Shown: positions 24,236 through 33,817, counted from the first letter of the stretch. The stretch: 64,000 bases of DNA from Microbacterium sp. H83 (GCF_001650405.1 NZ_LWCU01000003.1:46716-110715); one strand, 5' to 3'. Numbers and translations: made by a program. The notes: a model not told the origin generated them from the letters alone.

Positions 24236-25189
24236 TCACGATCGGATGTCTGCGCCGGCTGGCTCTGATGCGGTTCGGGCTCGGAGGGCGGGGATGACGT
24301 CTTGTCCGATCTCCTCCATGACGTCTTCGACGTCTCGTCGTCCCGGCCGCAGCACGAGGTTGACGTGCGCGACCCCTGCCGCTGCCAGTCCGGTGAGGTA
24401 ATCGGTGAGACCGGTGGTGCCGACTCGTGCACCGAGGCGGATCGGCTCGAAGGGAGCATCCGGGTTTTCAGCGAGGTCGAGGTAGAGGTTCGTCATGAAC
24501 GGCTTGAGCGATATCGCCCGCCATTGCGCAGCGACGGCGCGCATCTGCGGACCTGCACGGTGGTAGGTCATGTGCGCGTCGAGGTACTCTGCCGCCCACG
24601 CAGGCGACTGCTGCGCGCCACCGATCCCGATCAGTGGAATCGTCCCGTCCGCAGGGGCGGGCAGGAATGAGTCCTGATCGATCCGGCCCAGCGCCGCCTG
24701 CGCCCAGATCTCACGCAGCACGCGCACACCGTCGCGATAGGTCTCTCCCCGACGATCGAAATCGACTCCGAAGAACGGGTACTCACCCGGCCTGTCGCCC
24801 GAGGCGAGGCCGAGCAGCAGCCGCCCACCGGAGAGGACATCGACGGTTGCAGCTTCCTTCGCGAGCGCAACTGGATGCCGCAAGGGGAGCACGATCCCCG
24901 CTGTTCCGAGCAGGATGTGTTCGGTCGATGCGGCGAGGTAGCCGAGGTAGGGGATGGGGTCGAAGACCTGTCCGGCGTCGCCGAAGTCACGCGGTCGCCA
25001 CATCGGCACGTCCCGCAGCCAGAGCGCCCGGAACCCGAGCCTGTCGGCGAGCTGCGCACGCTCCTGATGCCGGGTCAGGTCAGGGAAGAGCCCGTGACCG
25101 GAGACGTCTCGTCGGGCGAGATCGTTGTCCAGGGGCAGCTCGATCCCGAGGGACAAGCCGTTCTCGGTGAGCGTGTCCAAAGCGGTCAT
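24236..25189 (-). CDS. LLM-class flavin-dependent oxidoreductase
   Basis: This 317-aa TIM-barrel protein belongs to the bacterial luciferase-like monooxygenase family: FRALWLRDVPMW near residue 53, GTAGIVLPLRHPVALAKEAA near 95-115, TVDVLSGGRLLLGLASG, and IGIGGAQQSPAWAAEY. The G-x-x-S-G-D-R-P-G-E-Y-P block suits TIGR03571-type LLM oxidoreductases. FMN is presumably supplied by a separate reductase; the substrate is not known. It is 12 nt downstream of the SDR gene and 47 nt before dps. Confidence 0.85.
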   Translation of the reverse strand: MTALDTLTENGLSLGIELPLDNDLARRDVSGHGLFPDLTRHQERAQLADRLGFRALWLRDVPMWRPRDFGDAGQVFDPIPYLGYLAASTEHILLGTAGIVLPLRHPVALAKEAATVDVLSGGRLLLGLASGDRPGEYPFFGVDFDRRGETYRDGVRVLREIWAQAALGRIDQDSFLPAPADGTIPLIGIGGAQQSPAWAAEYLDAHMTYHRAGPQMRAVAAQWRAISLKPFMTNLYLDLAENPDAPFEPIRLGARVGTTGLTDYLTGLAAAGVAHVNLVLRPGRRDVEDVMEEIGQDVIPALRARTASEPAGADIRS

Positions 25190-25201
25190 GGCATGCTCCG
25201 T

Positions 25202-25843
25202 TCAGTACCAGGACGGCTTGTCGCCGTCGGTGCCGGGCTTGTTCACGCCAAGCGAGGCGCCGATGCTGTCGGCCGGGTTCTTGACGAGTTCGGCGACGAG
25301 CGCGCCGACGCTCTTGCGGGACACCTCGGTGCCCTGGAAGGGCTCGCCCTTCTGGGTCAGCTCGTAGTCGACCTCATCATCGTCGGACAGCCAGGCGGGA
25401 CGGATGATCGTGTAGTCGAGGTCGGACTCCTCGATCACTTTCGCGGCGGCGCTGTACGTCTGCAGGTATCCGCCGTCGAGCATCTGGTGATTCCACTTGC
25501 CGTACTCGCCGGGAACCTCGTCGTAGATGCCGAGGGTCGAGATCCAGATCAAACGTCGCGTTCCCGCGGCGGTCAGCGCTGCGACGACGGCGCGGGCTTG
25601 AGCTTCGATGTCGCTTCCGCCGAGGTTCGCGTAGACGATGTCCTGTCCCGTGACAGTGCGTGTGAGGAGATCTTTGTCGAGCACGTCACCCTCGACGACC
25701 TGCACGCGGACGCTGGGAACATCCGGCAGGCTCTGGGGGCGACGCAGGTAGAGGGTCAGCTCGTTGGCAGGCTCCTCGAGGAGCGCGGCGATGGCGTGTT
25801 TTGCGATGCGTCCGCCGGCTCCGAGCACGGTGATCTTCGTCAT
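25202..25843 (-). CDS. NAD(P)H-binding SDR-like oxidoreductase
   Basis: This 213-aa atypical SDR (NAD(P)-binding_10/NmrA-like) has the nucleotide motif TVLGAGGRIAKHAI at the N-terminus, VVEGDVLDKDLL, and RRLIWISTLGIYDEVPGEY. The catalytic Y-x-x-x-K is not clear, as usual in this group, and YTIIRPAWLSDDDEVDYEL matches it. It may act as a sugar-epimerase-like reductase or an NADPH-sensor. It lies in the leftward group after the AcuI-like gene. Confidence 0.82.
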   Translation of the reverse strand: MTKITVLGAGGRIAKHAIAALLEEPANELTLYLRRPQSLPDVPSVRVQVVEGDVLDKDLLTRTVTGQDIVYANLGGSDIEAQARAVVAALTAAGTRRLIWISTLGIYDEVPGEYGKWNHQMLDGGYLQTYSAAAKVIEESDLDYTIIRPAWLSDDDEVDYELTQKGEPFQGTEVSRKSVGALVAELVKNPADSIGASLGVNKPGTDGDKPSWY

Positions 25844-25880
25844 GGACTTCCTCTTTCGTTTGTGTGGTCTTGGGGGATGG

Positions 25881-26867
25881 TCAGCGGTTCACGTCGACGA
25901 CGATCCGGCCGCGGATGCGGCCGTCCAGAAGGTCATCGGCAACGGAGAGGGCCTCGCTCAGGCCGACCTCGCGGCTCATAGCGGGCAGCAAGTCCAGGTC
26001 GAGCTCGTCGGCCAGGCGGTTCCATGCTGCGACGCGCTTGTCGTGGGGCTGGGTGACGCTGTTGAGGCCGAGCAGGCTCACCCCGCGCAGGATGAACGGT
26101 GCGACGGTGGCGGGCAGATCCATGCCCTGTGCGTTCCCGCATGCGGCGACGGCGCCGCCCGCCTTCGTCCCGGCACAGGCATTCGCAAGGGTATGGCTGC
26201 CGACGGAGTCGATCGCAGCCGCCCAGCGTTCCTTGCCGAGCGGCCGGCCGGGCTCCGACAGCTCTGTCCGGTCGATGATCGTCATCGCGCCGAGGCGGCG
26301 CAGGTAGTCGGCTTCAGCGGGACGGCCGGTCGACGCAACGACCGAGTAGCCGCCGCTTGCCAGTAGCGCGATCGCGAACCCGCCGACTCCGCCGTTCGCG
26401 CCCGTGACGAGGACGTCACCCGCATCAGGGCTGAGGCCGTGCGATTCGAGGGCCATGAGGGAGAGCATCGCCGTGTATCCGGCCGTGCCGATCGACATGG
26501 CCTGCCGCTCCGAGATCGCGTCAGGAACCGGCACGAGCCAGTCCGCGCTCACGCGAGCCCGCTGGGTGAGGCCGCCCCAGTGCGTCTCGCCGATGCCCCA
26601 TCCATTCACCAGCACCCGGTCACCAGGCGCATAAGAGGGGCTGTCGCTGTGTTCCACGACACCGGCGAGGTCGATCCCGGGCACCATCGGGAAGCGACGC
26701 ACGACTGGCGCCTTTCCCGTGATCGCGAGGGCATCTTTGTAGTTCAGGCCGCTGTACGACACGCGCACCGTGACGTCACCGTCAGGTAGCTCGCTCTCGT
26801 CGAGTTCGCGCAGCGCTGCCTGGTGTCCGGCGTCGGTCTTGTCGATGGAGATTGCGCTGAACATCAT
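25881..26867 (-). CDS. acuI: AcuI/YhdH-family quinone-oxidoreductase-like MDR protein
   Basis: This 328-aa medium-chain dehydrogenase resembles acrylyl-CoA reductase AcuI/YhdH: DVTVRVSYSGLNYKDALAI near residue 35, VPGIDLAGVVE, LVNGWGIGETHWGGLTQRA, and the NADPH-binding VLVTGANGGVGGFAIALL. It reduces acryloyl-CoA-type enoyl substrates with NADPH; substrate in this organism is unknown. The first of two adjacent ATGs overlaps the TetR stop (ATGA), so regulator and enzyme are translationally coupled. Confidence 0.88.
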   Translation of the reverse strand: MMFSAISIDKTDAGHQAALRELDESELPDGDVTVRVSYSGLNYKDALAITGKAPVVRRFPMVPGIDLAGVVEHSDSPSYAPGDRVLVNGWGIGETHWGGLTQRARVSADWLVPVPDAISERQAMSIGTAGYTAMLSLMALESHGLSPDAGDVLVTGANGGVGGFAIALLASGGYSVVASTGRPAEADYLRRLGAMTIIDRTELSEPGRPLGKERWAAAIDSVGSHTLANACAGTKAGGAVAACGNAQGMDLPATVAPFILRGVSLLGLNSVTQPHDKRVAAWNRLADELDLDLLPAMSREVGLSEALSVADDLLDGRIRGRIVVDVNR

Positions 26868-27511
26868 GCTCTCCCGGGATGGATGCGGACAGATGCGAGG
26901 TAACCGGCGAAGAACACTTCCATCGGTCGGACGTCGCGGGTCAGGCGGGCGCGAAGGATCGCGCCTTCCCAACCCACCCAGAAGAACGACGCCAGTTCGT
27001 CGCAGTCGGAGCCGGGCGGGATCTCGTCTGCGTCTGCGGCCAGTCGCAGGCACGCCGCGACGCGACGTTCCCAGTCGCGAAGCACGTCTTCGAGCGCTTC
27101 ACGGTAGCCGTCGGGGAGGGAGGAGACCTCTTGGCCGAGGTTGCCGACTAGGCACCCTCGTTCGAAGTCATGTCGCACCATGCCGGCCTTGGCATCGTCC
27201 ACGAACCGCGTCAGGCGTTCCAGCGGCGACGGCCCCTCTTCGAGCAGCCATCGGTCGAGCTTGCGAGCGAAGTAGTCCGCATACCGTTGCAGCACCTCGA
27301 ATCCGAACGCGTCCTTGCTGTCGAAGTAGTGGTAGAAGGAGCCCTTCGGCACGCCGACACGCTTCAGGACCGCGTCGATGCCGGTCGCGCTCATGCCCTG
27401 CGTTGTGAGGACTTCCATGCCGCAGCGCAACAGCGCTTCCCGCGTGTCTCCGTGCTCGCGAGGGATCTTCGGGGGCCGTCCCCGGCGTGGTCGAGCTGCG
27501 ATGTCGGTCAT
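26864..27511 (-). CDS. acuR: AcuR-like TetR-family regulator
   Basis: This 215-aa TetR protein starts with a basic R-R-G-R-P-P-K segment and has an HTH (GIDAVLKRVGVPKGSFYHYF, residues about 44-63). The C-terminal block DFERGCLVGNLGQEVSSLPD is typical of the AcuR/YxaF group. In Rhodobacter AcuR represses acuI and responds to acrylate; the coupled acuI-like gene supports the same role here. A dyad directly upstream of its ATG is the likely operator. Confidence 0.85.
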   Translation of the reverse strand: MTDIAARPRRGRPPKIPREHGDTREALLRCGMEVLTTQGMSATGIDAVLKRVGVPKGSFYHYFDSKDAFGFEVLQRYADYFARKLDRWLLEEGPSPLERLTRFVDDAKAGMVRHDFERGCLVGNLGQEVSSLPDGYREALEDVLRDWERRVAACLRLAADADEIPPGSDCDELASFFWVGWEGAILRARLTRDVRPMEVFFAGYLASVRIHPGRA

Positions 27512-27520
27512 GACAGCGAA

Positions 27521-27541
27521 TTTAGACCGACCGTCTCTAAA
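27521..27541. promoter_or_regulatory. Putative AcuR operator
   Basis: TTTAGA-(9 bp)-TCTAAA, a 21-bp dyad containing TAGACCGACCGTCT, lies 10 nt upstream of the TetR start. TAGACCGACCGGTCTA-like sites are common TetR operators, so autorepression of the regulator-acuI operon is likely. Confidence 0.65.
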
Positions 27542-27820
27542 TAACTACAAGTGCGCGCAGAGCATGCAGAGATCGGCCATCTGATGCAGTAATCGGCCAG
27601 TGCGCTTGTCATCAGCTCAATGTCAGACGGGAGAGTCGTCATCGAATCCATGGCGCAGGCGATGGATGCTGCGCACCCGCTGTGTGCCCGCGGAGACTTC
27701 CTGCGGCCTGCCTCGCCCTAACCTTGCGTTGGACTCGCTGGAGTTCCTCTCCAACGTCACCTCAGAGCCACCACGCCTCTTGCAGGTCGAGGAACGGTAT
27801 CCGTGCCGGAGAATGGGTGG
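27542..27820. other. Junction between acuR region and mobile element
   Basis: This 279-bp gap has no convincing gene. Two copies of ATCGGCCA occur (27572 and 27594 areas), and a GTTGGA...TCCAAC dyad lies near 27730-27757. The left boundary of the integrative element probably lies here or further left, but no tRNA gene or tRNA fragment is present. Confidence 0.4.
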
Positions 27821-28906
27821 ATGCCTGAATCCTGTGCCTTCTGTGGGTCGCCGGGGCCCCTGACCCGCGAGCACGTTTTCGGTCAGTGGGTGAGCAGGAT
27901 TGGTTTGGATCTCGCACCGATGCGTCATCATGCGGGTCCGTTGAATGCTCTGCCGCGCGACATGGGGGAGCAGCCCCCATTCCGGCAAACGGTGAAGAGC
28001 TTCTGTGCTCCGTGTAATAACGGGTGGATGAGCAATCTCGAAACGGTCGCGCAGCGGGTGTTGACCCCGCTGATCCTGGACGAGCCCGGAACGATCACGC
28101 TCGAAGATCAAGCAGCGATCGCGACGTGGGTGCAGAAGACCGCGCTGACAGCGATGCTCCTGTCCAGCAAGGAACAGAGGGAGAACGGCTACGGGCTCTC
28201 TCCGTCGGAGTACAGGGCACTGTACGAACGTCGCGAGTTGATGCAACCGCTGGAGTTCAGTCAGTTCTGGGTCGGCAGATTCAAGGGAATCAACGGGTTC
28301 TCGGCTGTACGTGTTACCCCGCTGACGGTTCGCATTCCGGGGTTCCCCGAGCCGGCGCTGCCTCAGGGGTACGCGATGACGGTCGTCGTCGGTGCGCTCC
28401 TGCTGCACGGTGTGCGGTTCACCACTCCGGGTCTTCAGGCGGACACGACGACGGATCTCGGGATGCCACAGTTGTGGCCATCAGACACGTCGGTGACGTG
28501 GCCAGCTGGACGGACATGCACGGAGAAGTCTCTGCTCGCACTTGCAGACGGGGGTACGTTGCGTGCACTGGACGGTGAGGTGCGACTGCAACCTTGGTCC
28601 CACGCAGCTCACCTCCCGCGGAGTGCCTTCGAAAATGGTGCAGTCAAAGTCCCCGCGCTATGCCGCAAGCACGACATCTATTACCCCGTTGCGCTCTTGC
28701 GAGAAGCGCACCAGGGACGGTTCTACGCATTCATGGCTTCGTGCGAGTGCAGCGCCTATCTGATCCATACGGACTCTGACCGCGTCCGTTTCCGAGCCGC
28801 GGGTGAACCGGAGGGCATCGCGGCAATGTACGCCGACCTGACTGGGGACGAGTTCCTCATCGAGGATCAGGTCGGGGAGTTCGCCTGCAAGAGGCTGCCC
28901 GCCTGA
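27821..28906 (+). CDS. HNH-like zinc-finger protein
   Basis: This 361-aa protein has an N-terminal treble-clef region: CAFCGSPGPLTREHVFGQW at residues 5-23 and SFCAPCNNGWMSNLE about 45 residues later. The paired CxxC motifs with E-H-V-F and C-N-x-x-W match HNH-related endonuclease-like proteins of mobile elements. The remaining 280 residues are unassigned and contain a second cysteine-rich patch (ALCRKHD and ASCECSAYL). It lies at the left edge of the integrative element, 43 nt before the relaxase. Nuclease activity is inferred. An alternative GTG start lies six codons upstream. Confidence 0.7.
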   Translation: MPESCAFCGSPGPLTREHVFGQWVSRIGLDLAPMRHHAGPLNALPRDMGEQPPFRQTVKSFCAPCNNGWMSNLETVAQRVLTPLILDEPGTITLEDQAAIATWVQKTALTAMLLSSKEQRENGYGLSPSEYRALYERRELMQPLEFSQFWVGRFKGINGFSAVRVTPLTVRIPGFPEPALPQGYAMTVVVGALLLHGVRFTTPGLQADTTTDLGMPQLWPSDTSVTWPAGRTCTEKSLLALADGGTLRALDGEVRLQPWSHAAHLPRSAFENGAVKVPALCRKHDIYYPVALLREAHQGRFYAFMASCECSAYLIHTDSDRVRFRAAGEPEGIAAMYADLTGDEFLIEDQVGEFACKRLPA

Positions 28907-28949
28907 CGCGATCGGCCGTGGCAAGCGCTGGGAGGCGTACCTGCTGCAT

Positions 28950-31900
28950 GTGACGGTCTCGATGCGAGTGATGTCCGCGGGTTACGGCTACAGATACCTA
29001 TTACGCACGGTCGTTGCGGGCGACGGCGACAGATTGCTCTCGACCCCGCTGACGCGCTATTACGCCGAGGTTGGCACTCCACCGGGCCAGTGGCTTGGCG
29101 CTGGCGTCGCGGCGCTTGGCGGGGTGATCGCGGAGGGCGATCAGGTCACCGAAGGCCAGCTCGAACTCCTCCTCGGTCTCGGTCGGCACCCGGTTACGGG
29201 TGCTCCGCTCGGGCTGGAGTATCCGGCCTACAAGTCCGTGGCCGAGCGGATCGCGCAGCGCGTCGCCGCGCTCGATCCCGACCTCGGGCCGGCCAGCCGT
29301 GCGGAGGCGACCGTAGCAATCGAGGCCGAGGAGGCCGCACGCGGGACGCGCCGGGCGGTTGCGGGCTACGACTTCACCTTCTCCATTCCGAAGTCCGCCA
29401 GTGTGCTCTGGGCGGTGGCCGATGCGGGGACGCAGGCGCTTATCGCGGACGCGCATCACTCGGCGGTTGCGGAGGTGGTTGCGTTCATGGAGCGGGAGGT
29501 TGCAGCGACCCGCACGGGTGCAACCGGCCGCGACGGCGCGGTTGCACAGGTCGACGTCGCAGGTCTGATCGGCACCGCGTTCGACCACTACGACAGCCGG
29601 GCGGGCGACCCCCATCTGCACACGCACGTCGTCATCAGCAACAAGGTCCAGACCGTCCTCGACGGGAAATGGCGCAGCCTGGATGGGCGGCCGATGCACG
29701 CCGCAGTGGTCGCGCTCTCCGAACTGCACGAGGCGGTCTTCGCGGACCACCTCACCCGAATGCTCGGCGTCTCTTGGGAGGCGCGCGACATGGGCCGCGA
29801 CCGGAACCCCGCCTGGGCGGTCACCGGGGTGCCGGAGGCACTGGTCAAGGAGTTCTCGACGCGTGCCCAGCACATCGACGCAGAGAGCGACCGGCTCATC
29901 GAGCGCTACGTCGAGACGCATGGGCGGCGGCCGTCGCCGGCGACGATCATGAAGCTCCGCGCCCAGGCCACGCTCTCCACTCGGCCGGAGAAGGAGGTGC
30001 GGTCGCTGGCCGCCCTCACGGCTTCGTGGCGGGAACGGGCCGGGAGGGTGCTCGGGTCGGATGCGACCTCGTGGGCGCGCGGCGTGACGGCGAACGAGGA
30101 GCCGTTGCTGTTGCGTGCCGACGACGTGCCTTTGGACGTGATCGACTCGCTCGGGGCAGACGTCGTGGCCGCGGTTGCGGAAAAGCGCTCCACTTGGCAT
30201 CGCTGGAACCTCACCGCCGAGGCCGCTCGGCAGACAATGGCCTACCGGTTCGCGTCGACCGAGGATCGCGAAGCCATCGTCGGAATGGTCGTTGACGCTG
30301 CCGAGGCGGCCTCGCTGCGCTTGACCCCGCCGGAGCTCGCATCCAGCCCGGCGGAGTTCCGCCGACCGGACGGCACGAGCGTGTTCCGTCCGAAGCACTC
30401 CGCGCTGTTCTCCTCCGAGGCGCTGCTGGCCGCCGAAGACCGCCTCCTCGAGCGCGCCCGCACCACCACGGCGCCGACGGTGCCGCTGACCACCGTCGAA
30501 CGAATCACGAAGCGCCCCGACAGCAAGGGCCGGATGCTCGGAGACGACCAGGCGGCCGCGCTGACGAAGATCGCGGTCTCCGGGCGCAGGGTCGATGTGC
30601 TGGTCGGCCCGGCGGGGGCGGGGAAGACGACGGCGATGTCGGCGTTGCGGCGGGCGTGGGAGCACGAGCACGGGCGCGGCAGCGTGGTGGGGCTCGCGCC
30701 GTCCGCGGTCGCCGCGCAGGTCCTGGCCGATGACCTCGGCATCCAGACCGAGAACACCGCGAAGTGGCTCGACACCCACGACCGCACCGGCGAGACGTTC
30801 CGCAAGGGTCAGCTCGTCATCGTCGATGAGGCGTCGCTGGCGGGCACGCTCTCCCTCGACCGCATCACCACCTTGGCGGCGGAGGCCGGGGCGAAGGTGC
30901 TGCTGGTCGGGGATCACGCCCAGCTACAGTCCGTTTCTGCCGGGGGCGCGTTTTCCCTCCTCGTTCACGACCGCGACGACGCCCCGGAGCTGGTCGACGT
31001 GCACCGGTTCGTCAACGTGTGGGAGAAGACCGCATCCCTCGCTCTGCGGTACGGCCGCACCGACGTCATTGACACCTACGCCGAGCACGGCCGCGTGATC
31101 GGCGGGGAGACCGAGGAGATGATCGACGCCGCCTACACCGCCTGGCGTACGGACACCCTGGCCGGGCGAGCCAGCGTCCTCGTGACCGACTCCAACGAGT
31201 CCGTCCGAGCGCTCAACAACAGGGCGCGGGCTGATCTGATCCTCGATGGCATCGTGAACGCCCGCCGCGAGGTCGAGCTGCACGACGGCACGAGAGCCGC
31301 GACCGGGGATACCGTCATCACCCGCCGCAACGACCGTCGCCTGCGCGCCGGCCGGTCCTGGGTCCGTAACGGCGACAGATGGAACATCACCGAGGTTCGG
31401 GACGACGGCGCCCTCACCCTCCGCCGCGCAGGCAAGCGATGGGGCGCATCGGTCGTGGTCCCGGCCAAGTACGCGGCCGAACATCTCGACCTCGGCTACG
31501 CCGTCACGTCCTACCGGGCGCAGGGCATCACGGTCGACTCCTCGCACGTCCTGGCGGATGCGTCGATGACCAGAGAGACGTTCTACGTCGCTATGACCCG
31601 TGGCCGCGAAGAGAACATCGCCTACGTCGCTGTCGATAAGCCCGACCCCGCCCACGACGGCCTGCACCCCGGTGAGAACACCGAGGCCACCGCCCGGTCG
31701 GTGTTGTTCGGGATGCTGCAGCACGTCGGCGCCGAGCTGTCGGCGCACGAGACGATCACCGCCGAGCAGGACGCCTGGGGCTCAATTGCGCAGCTCGCTG
31801 CCGAGTACGAGACCCTGGCTGCTGCCGCACAACACGACCGCTGGGCCGCACTCGTCCGCTCGTCGGGGCTCAGCGACGACGACGCAGACGACGCGATCGC

Positions 31901-32504
31901 TTCACCCGCATTCGGCGCATTGACCGCAGAGCTCCGCCGGGCAGAGGCGAACCAGCACGACGTCGAGACCCTACTGCCGCGCCTCGTGGGAGCACGCGGG
32001 TTCGGGGACGCCGATGACATCGCGGCCGTCCTGCACTACCGCGTCGCCAAGGCGACCGCGCGGCCGGCGGGGTCCGGTCGCGCGCGGAAGGCACCACGCT
32101 TGATCGCCGGCCTCATCCCCGAAGCCACTGGCACAGTGCCGTCCGAGATGCGGCAGGCGCTGACCGAGCGACGCGACCTTATCGAGACCCGGGCCGATGT
32201 GCTCCTCGACACCGCGCTCACTGAGAAGCACGAGTGGATCACGAAACTCGGCCTCCAGCCGAAGCAGGCGCGAGCAGCCCACGCATGGCGGAACGCCGCT
32301 CGCACCCTCGCTGCCTACCGTGACCGCTACGGCGTCACTGGGCCTGCACCCCTCGGAGCACGCGCCGAGACCGAGACGCAGAAGCTCGACGCTGCCCGCG
32401 CCCGTGCCGCGCTCGACAGGGTGCAAGACCTCGCCCAGGCCGAACAGCCAGAGCAGGAGCGCGCCCGGCGCACCCGGCCGCAGAGCGTCAGTCCGTCGCT
32501 GTAG
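28950..32504 (+). CDS. MobF-family conjugative relaxase (TraA-like)
   Basis: This 1184-aa protein has an N-terminal TrwC-type relaxase domain (residues 1-330; LTRYYAEVGTPPGQWLG near the catalytic tyrosines and the metal-binding three-histidine site in DPHLHTHVVISN) and a helicase part. The Walker A is VLVGPAGAGKTTAMS near residue 551, Walker B VIVDEASLAG, and the C-terminal UvrD-like motif AVTSYRAQGITVDSSH followed by FYVAMTRGRE. The GTG start gives the M-T-V-S-M-R-V-M-S-A-G beginning common in homologues; an ATG four codons later is possible. It nicks oriT and unwinds DNA during transfer. The tail is shorter than in many TraA proteins. Confidence 0.92.
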   Translation: MTVSMRVMSAGYGYRYLLRTVVAGDGDRLLSTPLTRYYAEVGTPPGQWLGAGVAALGGVIAEGDQVTEGQLELLLGLGRHPVTGAPLGLEYPAYKSVAERIAQRVAALDPDLGPASRAEATVAIEAEEAARGTRRAVAGYDFTFSIPKSASVLWAVADAGTQALIADAHHSAVAEVVAFMEREVAATRTGATGRDGAVAQVDVAGLIGTAFDHYDSRAGDPHLHTHVVISNKVQTVLDGKWRSLDGRPMHAAVVALSELHEAVFADHLTRMLGVSWEARDMGRDRNPAWAVTGVPEALVKEFSTRAQHIDAESDRLIERYVETHGRRPSPATIMKLRAQATLSTRPEKEVRSLAALTASWRERAGRVLGSDATSWARGVTANEEPLLLRADDVPLDVIDSLGADVVAAVAEKRSTWHRWNLTAEAARQTMAYRFASTEDREAIVGMVVDAAEAASLRLTPPELASSPAEFRRPDGTSVFRPKHSALFSSEALLAAEDRLLERARTTTAPTVPLTTVERITKRPDSKGRMLGDDQAAALTKIAVSGRRVDVLVGPAGAGKTTAMSALRRAWEHEHGRGSVVGLAPSAVAAQVLADDLGIQTENTAKWLDTHDRTGETFRKGQLVIVDEASLAGTLSLDRITTLAAEAGAKVLLVGDHAQLQSVSAGGAFSLLVHDRDDAPELVDVHRFVNVWEKTASLALRYGRTDVIDTYAEHGRVIGGETEEMIDAAYTAWRTDTLAGRASVLVTDSNESVRALNNRARADLILDGIVNARREVELHDGTRAATGDTVITRRNDRRLRAGRSWVRNGDRWNITEVRDDGALTLRRAGKRWGASVVVPAKYAAEHLDLGYAVTSYRAQGITVDSSHVLADASMTRETFYVAMTRGREENIAYVAVDKPDPAHDGLHPGENTEATARSVLFGMLQHVGAELSAHETITAEQDAWGSIAQLAAEYETLAAAAQHDRWAALVRSSGLSDDDADDAIASPAFGALTAELRRAEANQHDVETLLPRLVGARGFGDADDIAAVLHYRVAKATARPAGSGRARKAPRLIAGLIPEATGTVPSEMRQALTERRDLIETRADVLLDTALTEKHEWITKLGLQPKQARAAHAWRNAARTLAAYRDRYGVTGPAPLGARAETETQKLDAARARAALDRVQDLAQAEQPEQERARRTRPQSVSPSL

Positions 32505-32512
32505 CGGTTCGG

Positions 32513-33760
32513 TTACTCGGTTCGATCTGGTGGTTGGATCATCCGTACGTTCGAGACACCGCCCTGATTCACGCAGTCCTGAGCGAGGTCGTGAACGCGC
32601 CAGTAGAAGTCAAGATCGGCAGCCGCCGCGTTTACGGTGCTCTCGACAGGTATGTAGCGGTGCAACGGCGTGGAGACACCGCCGTAGGACCGGCCGAAGT
32701 TGTCCACAGTCAGGATCATCAAGGGCTCTGAACCGGTCCACTCGACCCCAACGCGCAAGTCGTACTCATCGTTGCCCGTCGCGTCGGCGGTCGCCCGGAT
32801 GAGAGCCATCAGGTCTGCGACGCCGCACTCGACCGCGTCTGACTGGATCTGCCATCCCTCGAAGTATCCGTCGCTACTCATGCGGTGGCCGCCGATTGCG
32901 GCTGCGAGCGTGACTGATCCGTCGTGGTGGAGGCTCGCCCATGCTTCCCTCCACAGCGATCGGTCGCCCGTTGCGGTGTTGACGGCGATCCGGCGGCGCA
33001 ACCCCGGTCGTGGATTGTGCCGGTCGACGTTTTCCAGCGGGTGCACACCGCTACGTCCGGCGTAGAGCAAGGCGAAGCCTTCCGCCTTGGTCAGCACGCC
33101 GCGCGCGCCGTCGCGTGTCAGGCGGTTGTGGAGTCGAGGGACGCGCGGGTGGGCGACAGCGATCAACCAGGCGCGTTCGCTCGTGGCGCGCCCGCCCGCA
33201 GTCTCGGCATACAGGTTGTCGAGCGTTTCGCTGGCGTGGCGGCGTTCATCGAAGCGGGCTCGGTACATTGCCTCGATCTGGCGTTCCTTCATCCATACGG
33301 TGTCGGAGTCGTTGCGCACCGGAGCGCCGAAGTAGTCGTTGCGGTAGATCAGGTGCGGTCCGTCAACGCTTGCCGGCACTTCCACGACTACAGCGCGGGC
33401 ACCATCAGCTCCGAGACGGTGCACGTTGAGGCCGAAGACAGGTGGGGAGATCGCGGTGATCGCCGCGGAGCGCAGGGATCGCTCGTACGCTTCATCAAAC
33501 TCTCCGACGTCGACGCGCTCTGTCGCAGCCTTCTGTGACTCGCGTACTCCGAACACGATGACGCCGCCGCCGCTGTTCGCCATCGCTGCAACGTCCTTGG
33601 GGAAGTCCGTTTGCGGTATGCCCTTCGCCGGCGGCAGCTCTGACTTCCAGTCCAGATCGTTCGTCTCCACGACTCCGCTGCTCACCGCCGCATCCAGCAG
33701 CTCGTCCGTCAGCGGTCCAGGACCGACCCCGAGGGCGCGATGCAGAGCGGTGAAAGTCAT
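32513..33760 (-). CDS. AlbA_2/Schlafen-like ATP-binding domain protein
   Basis: This 415-aa protein has an AlbA_2 (Schlafen-core) domain at roughly residues 30-170: ETNDLDWKSELPP, DFPKDVAAMANSGGGVIVFG, and the later GPHLIYRNDYFGAPVR. The remaining 240 residues are unassigned. AlbA_2 proteins include putative nucleases or regulators and are frequent on mobile elements and in phage defence. It is convergent with the relaxase, ending 8 nt away. The start MTFTALHRALG is chosen because an upstream extension is unconserved. Confidence 0.78.
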   Translation of the reverse strand: MTFTALHRALGVGPGPLTDELLDAAVSSGVVETNDLDWKSELPPAKGIPQTDFPKDVAAMANSGGGVIVFGVRESQKAATERVDVGEFDEAYERSLRSAAITAISPPVFGLNVHRLGADGARAVVVEVPASVDGPHLIYRNDYFGAPVRNDSDTVWMKERQIEAMYRARFDERRHASETLDNLYAETAGGRATSERAWLIAVAHPRVPRLHNRLTRDGARGVLTKAEGFALLYAGRSGVHPLENVDRHNPRPGLRRRIAVNTATGDRSLWREAWASLHHDGSVTLAAAIGGHRMSSDGYFEGWQIQSDAVECGVADLMALIRATADATGNDEYDLRVGVEWTGSEPLMILTVDNFGRSYGGVSTPLHRYIPVESTVNAAAADLDFYWRVHDLAQDCVNQGGVSNVRMIQPPDRTE

Positions 33761-33817
33761 GACCCCCAGCGTAGGGATCACCTGCGACAACTGGCGGTGA
33801 CGCCGACCGGAGGCCGC

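Noticed and set aside
27512..27820. attL of the integrative element beside acuR
   Set aside because: No tRNA sequence or copy of the 45-bp tRNA-Pro core is visible here.
29001..30917. 638-aa frame antisense to the relaxase
   Set aside because: Mirror of the relaxase coding frame, with no motif and unlikely composition.
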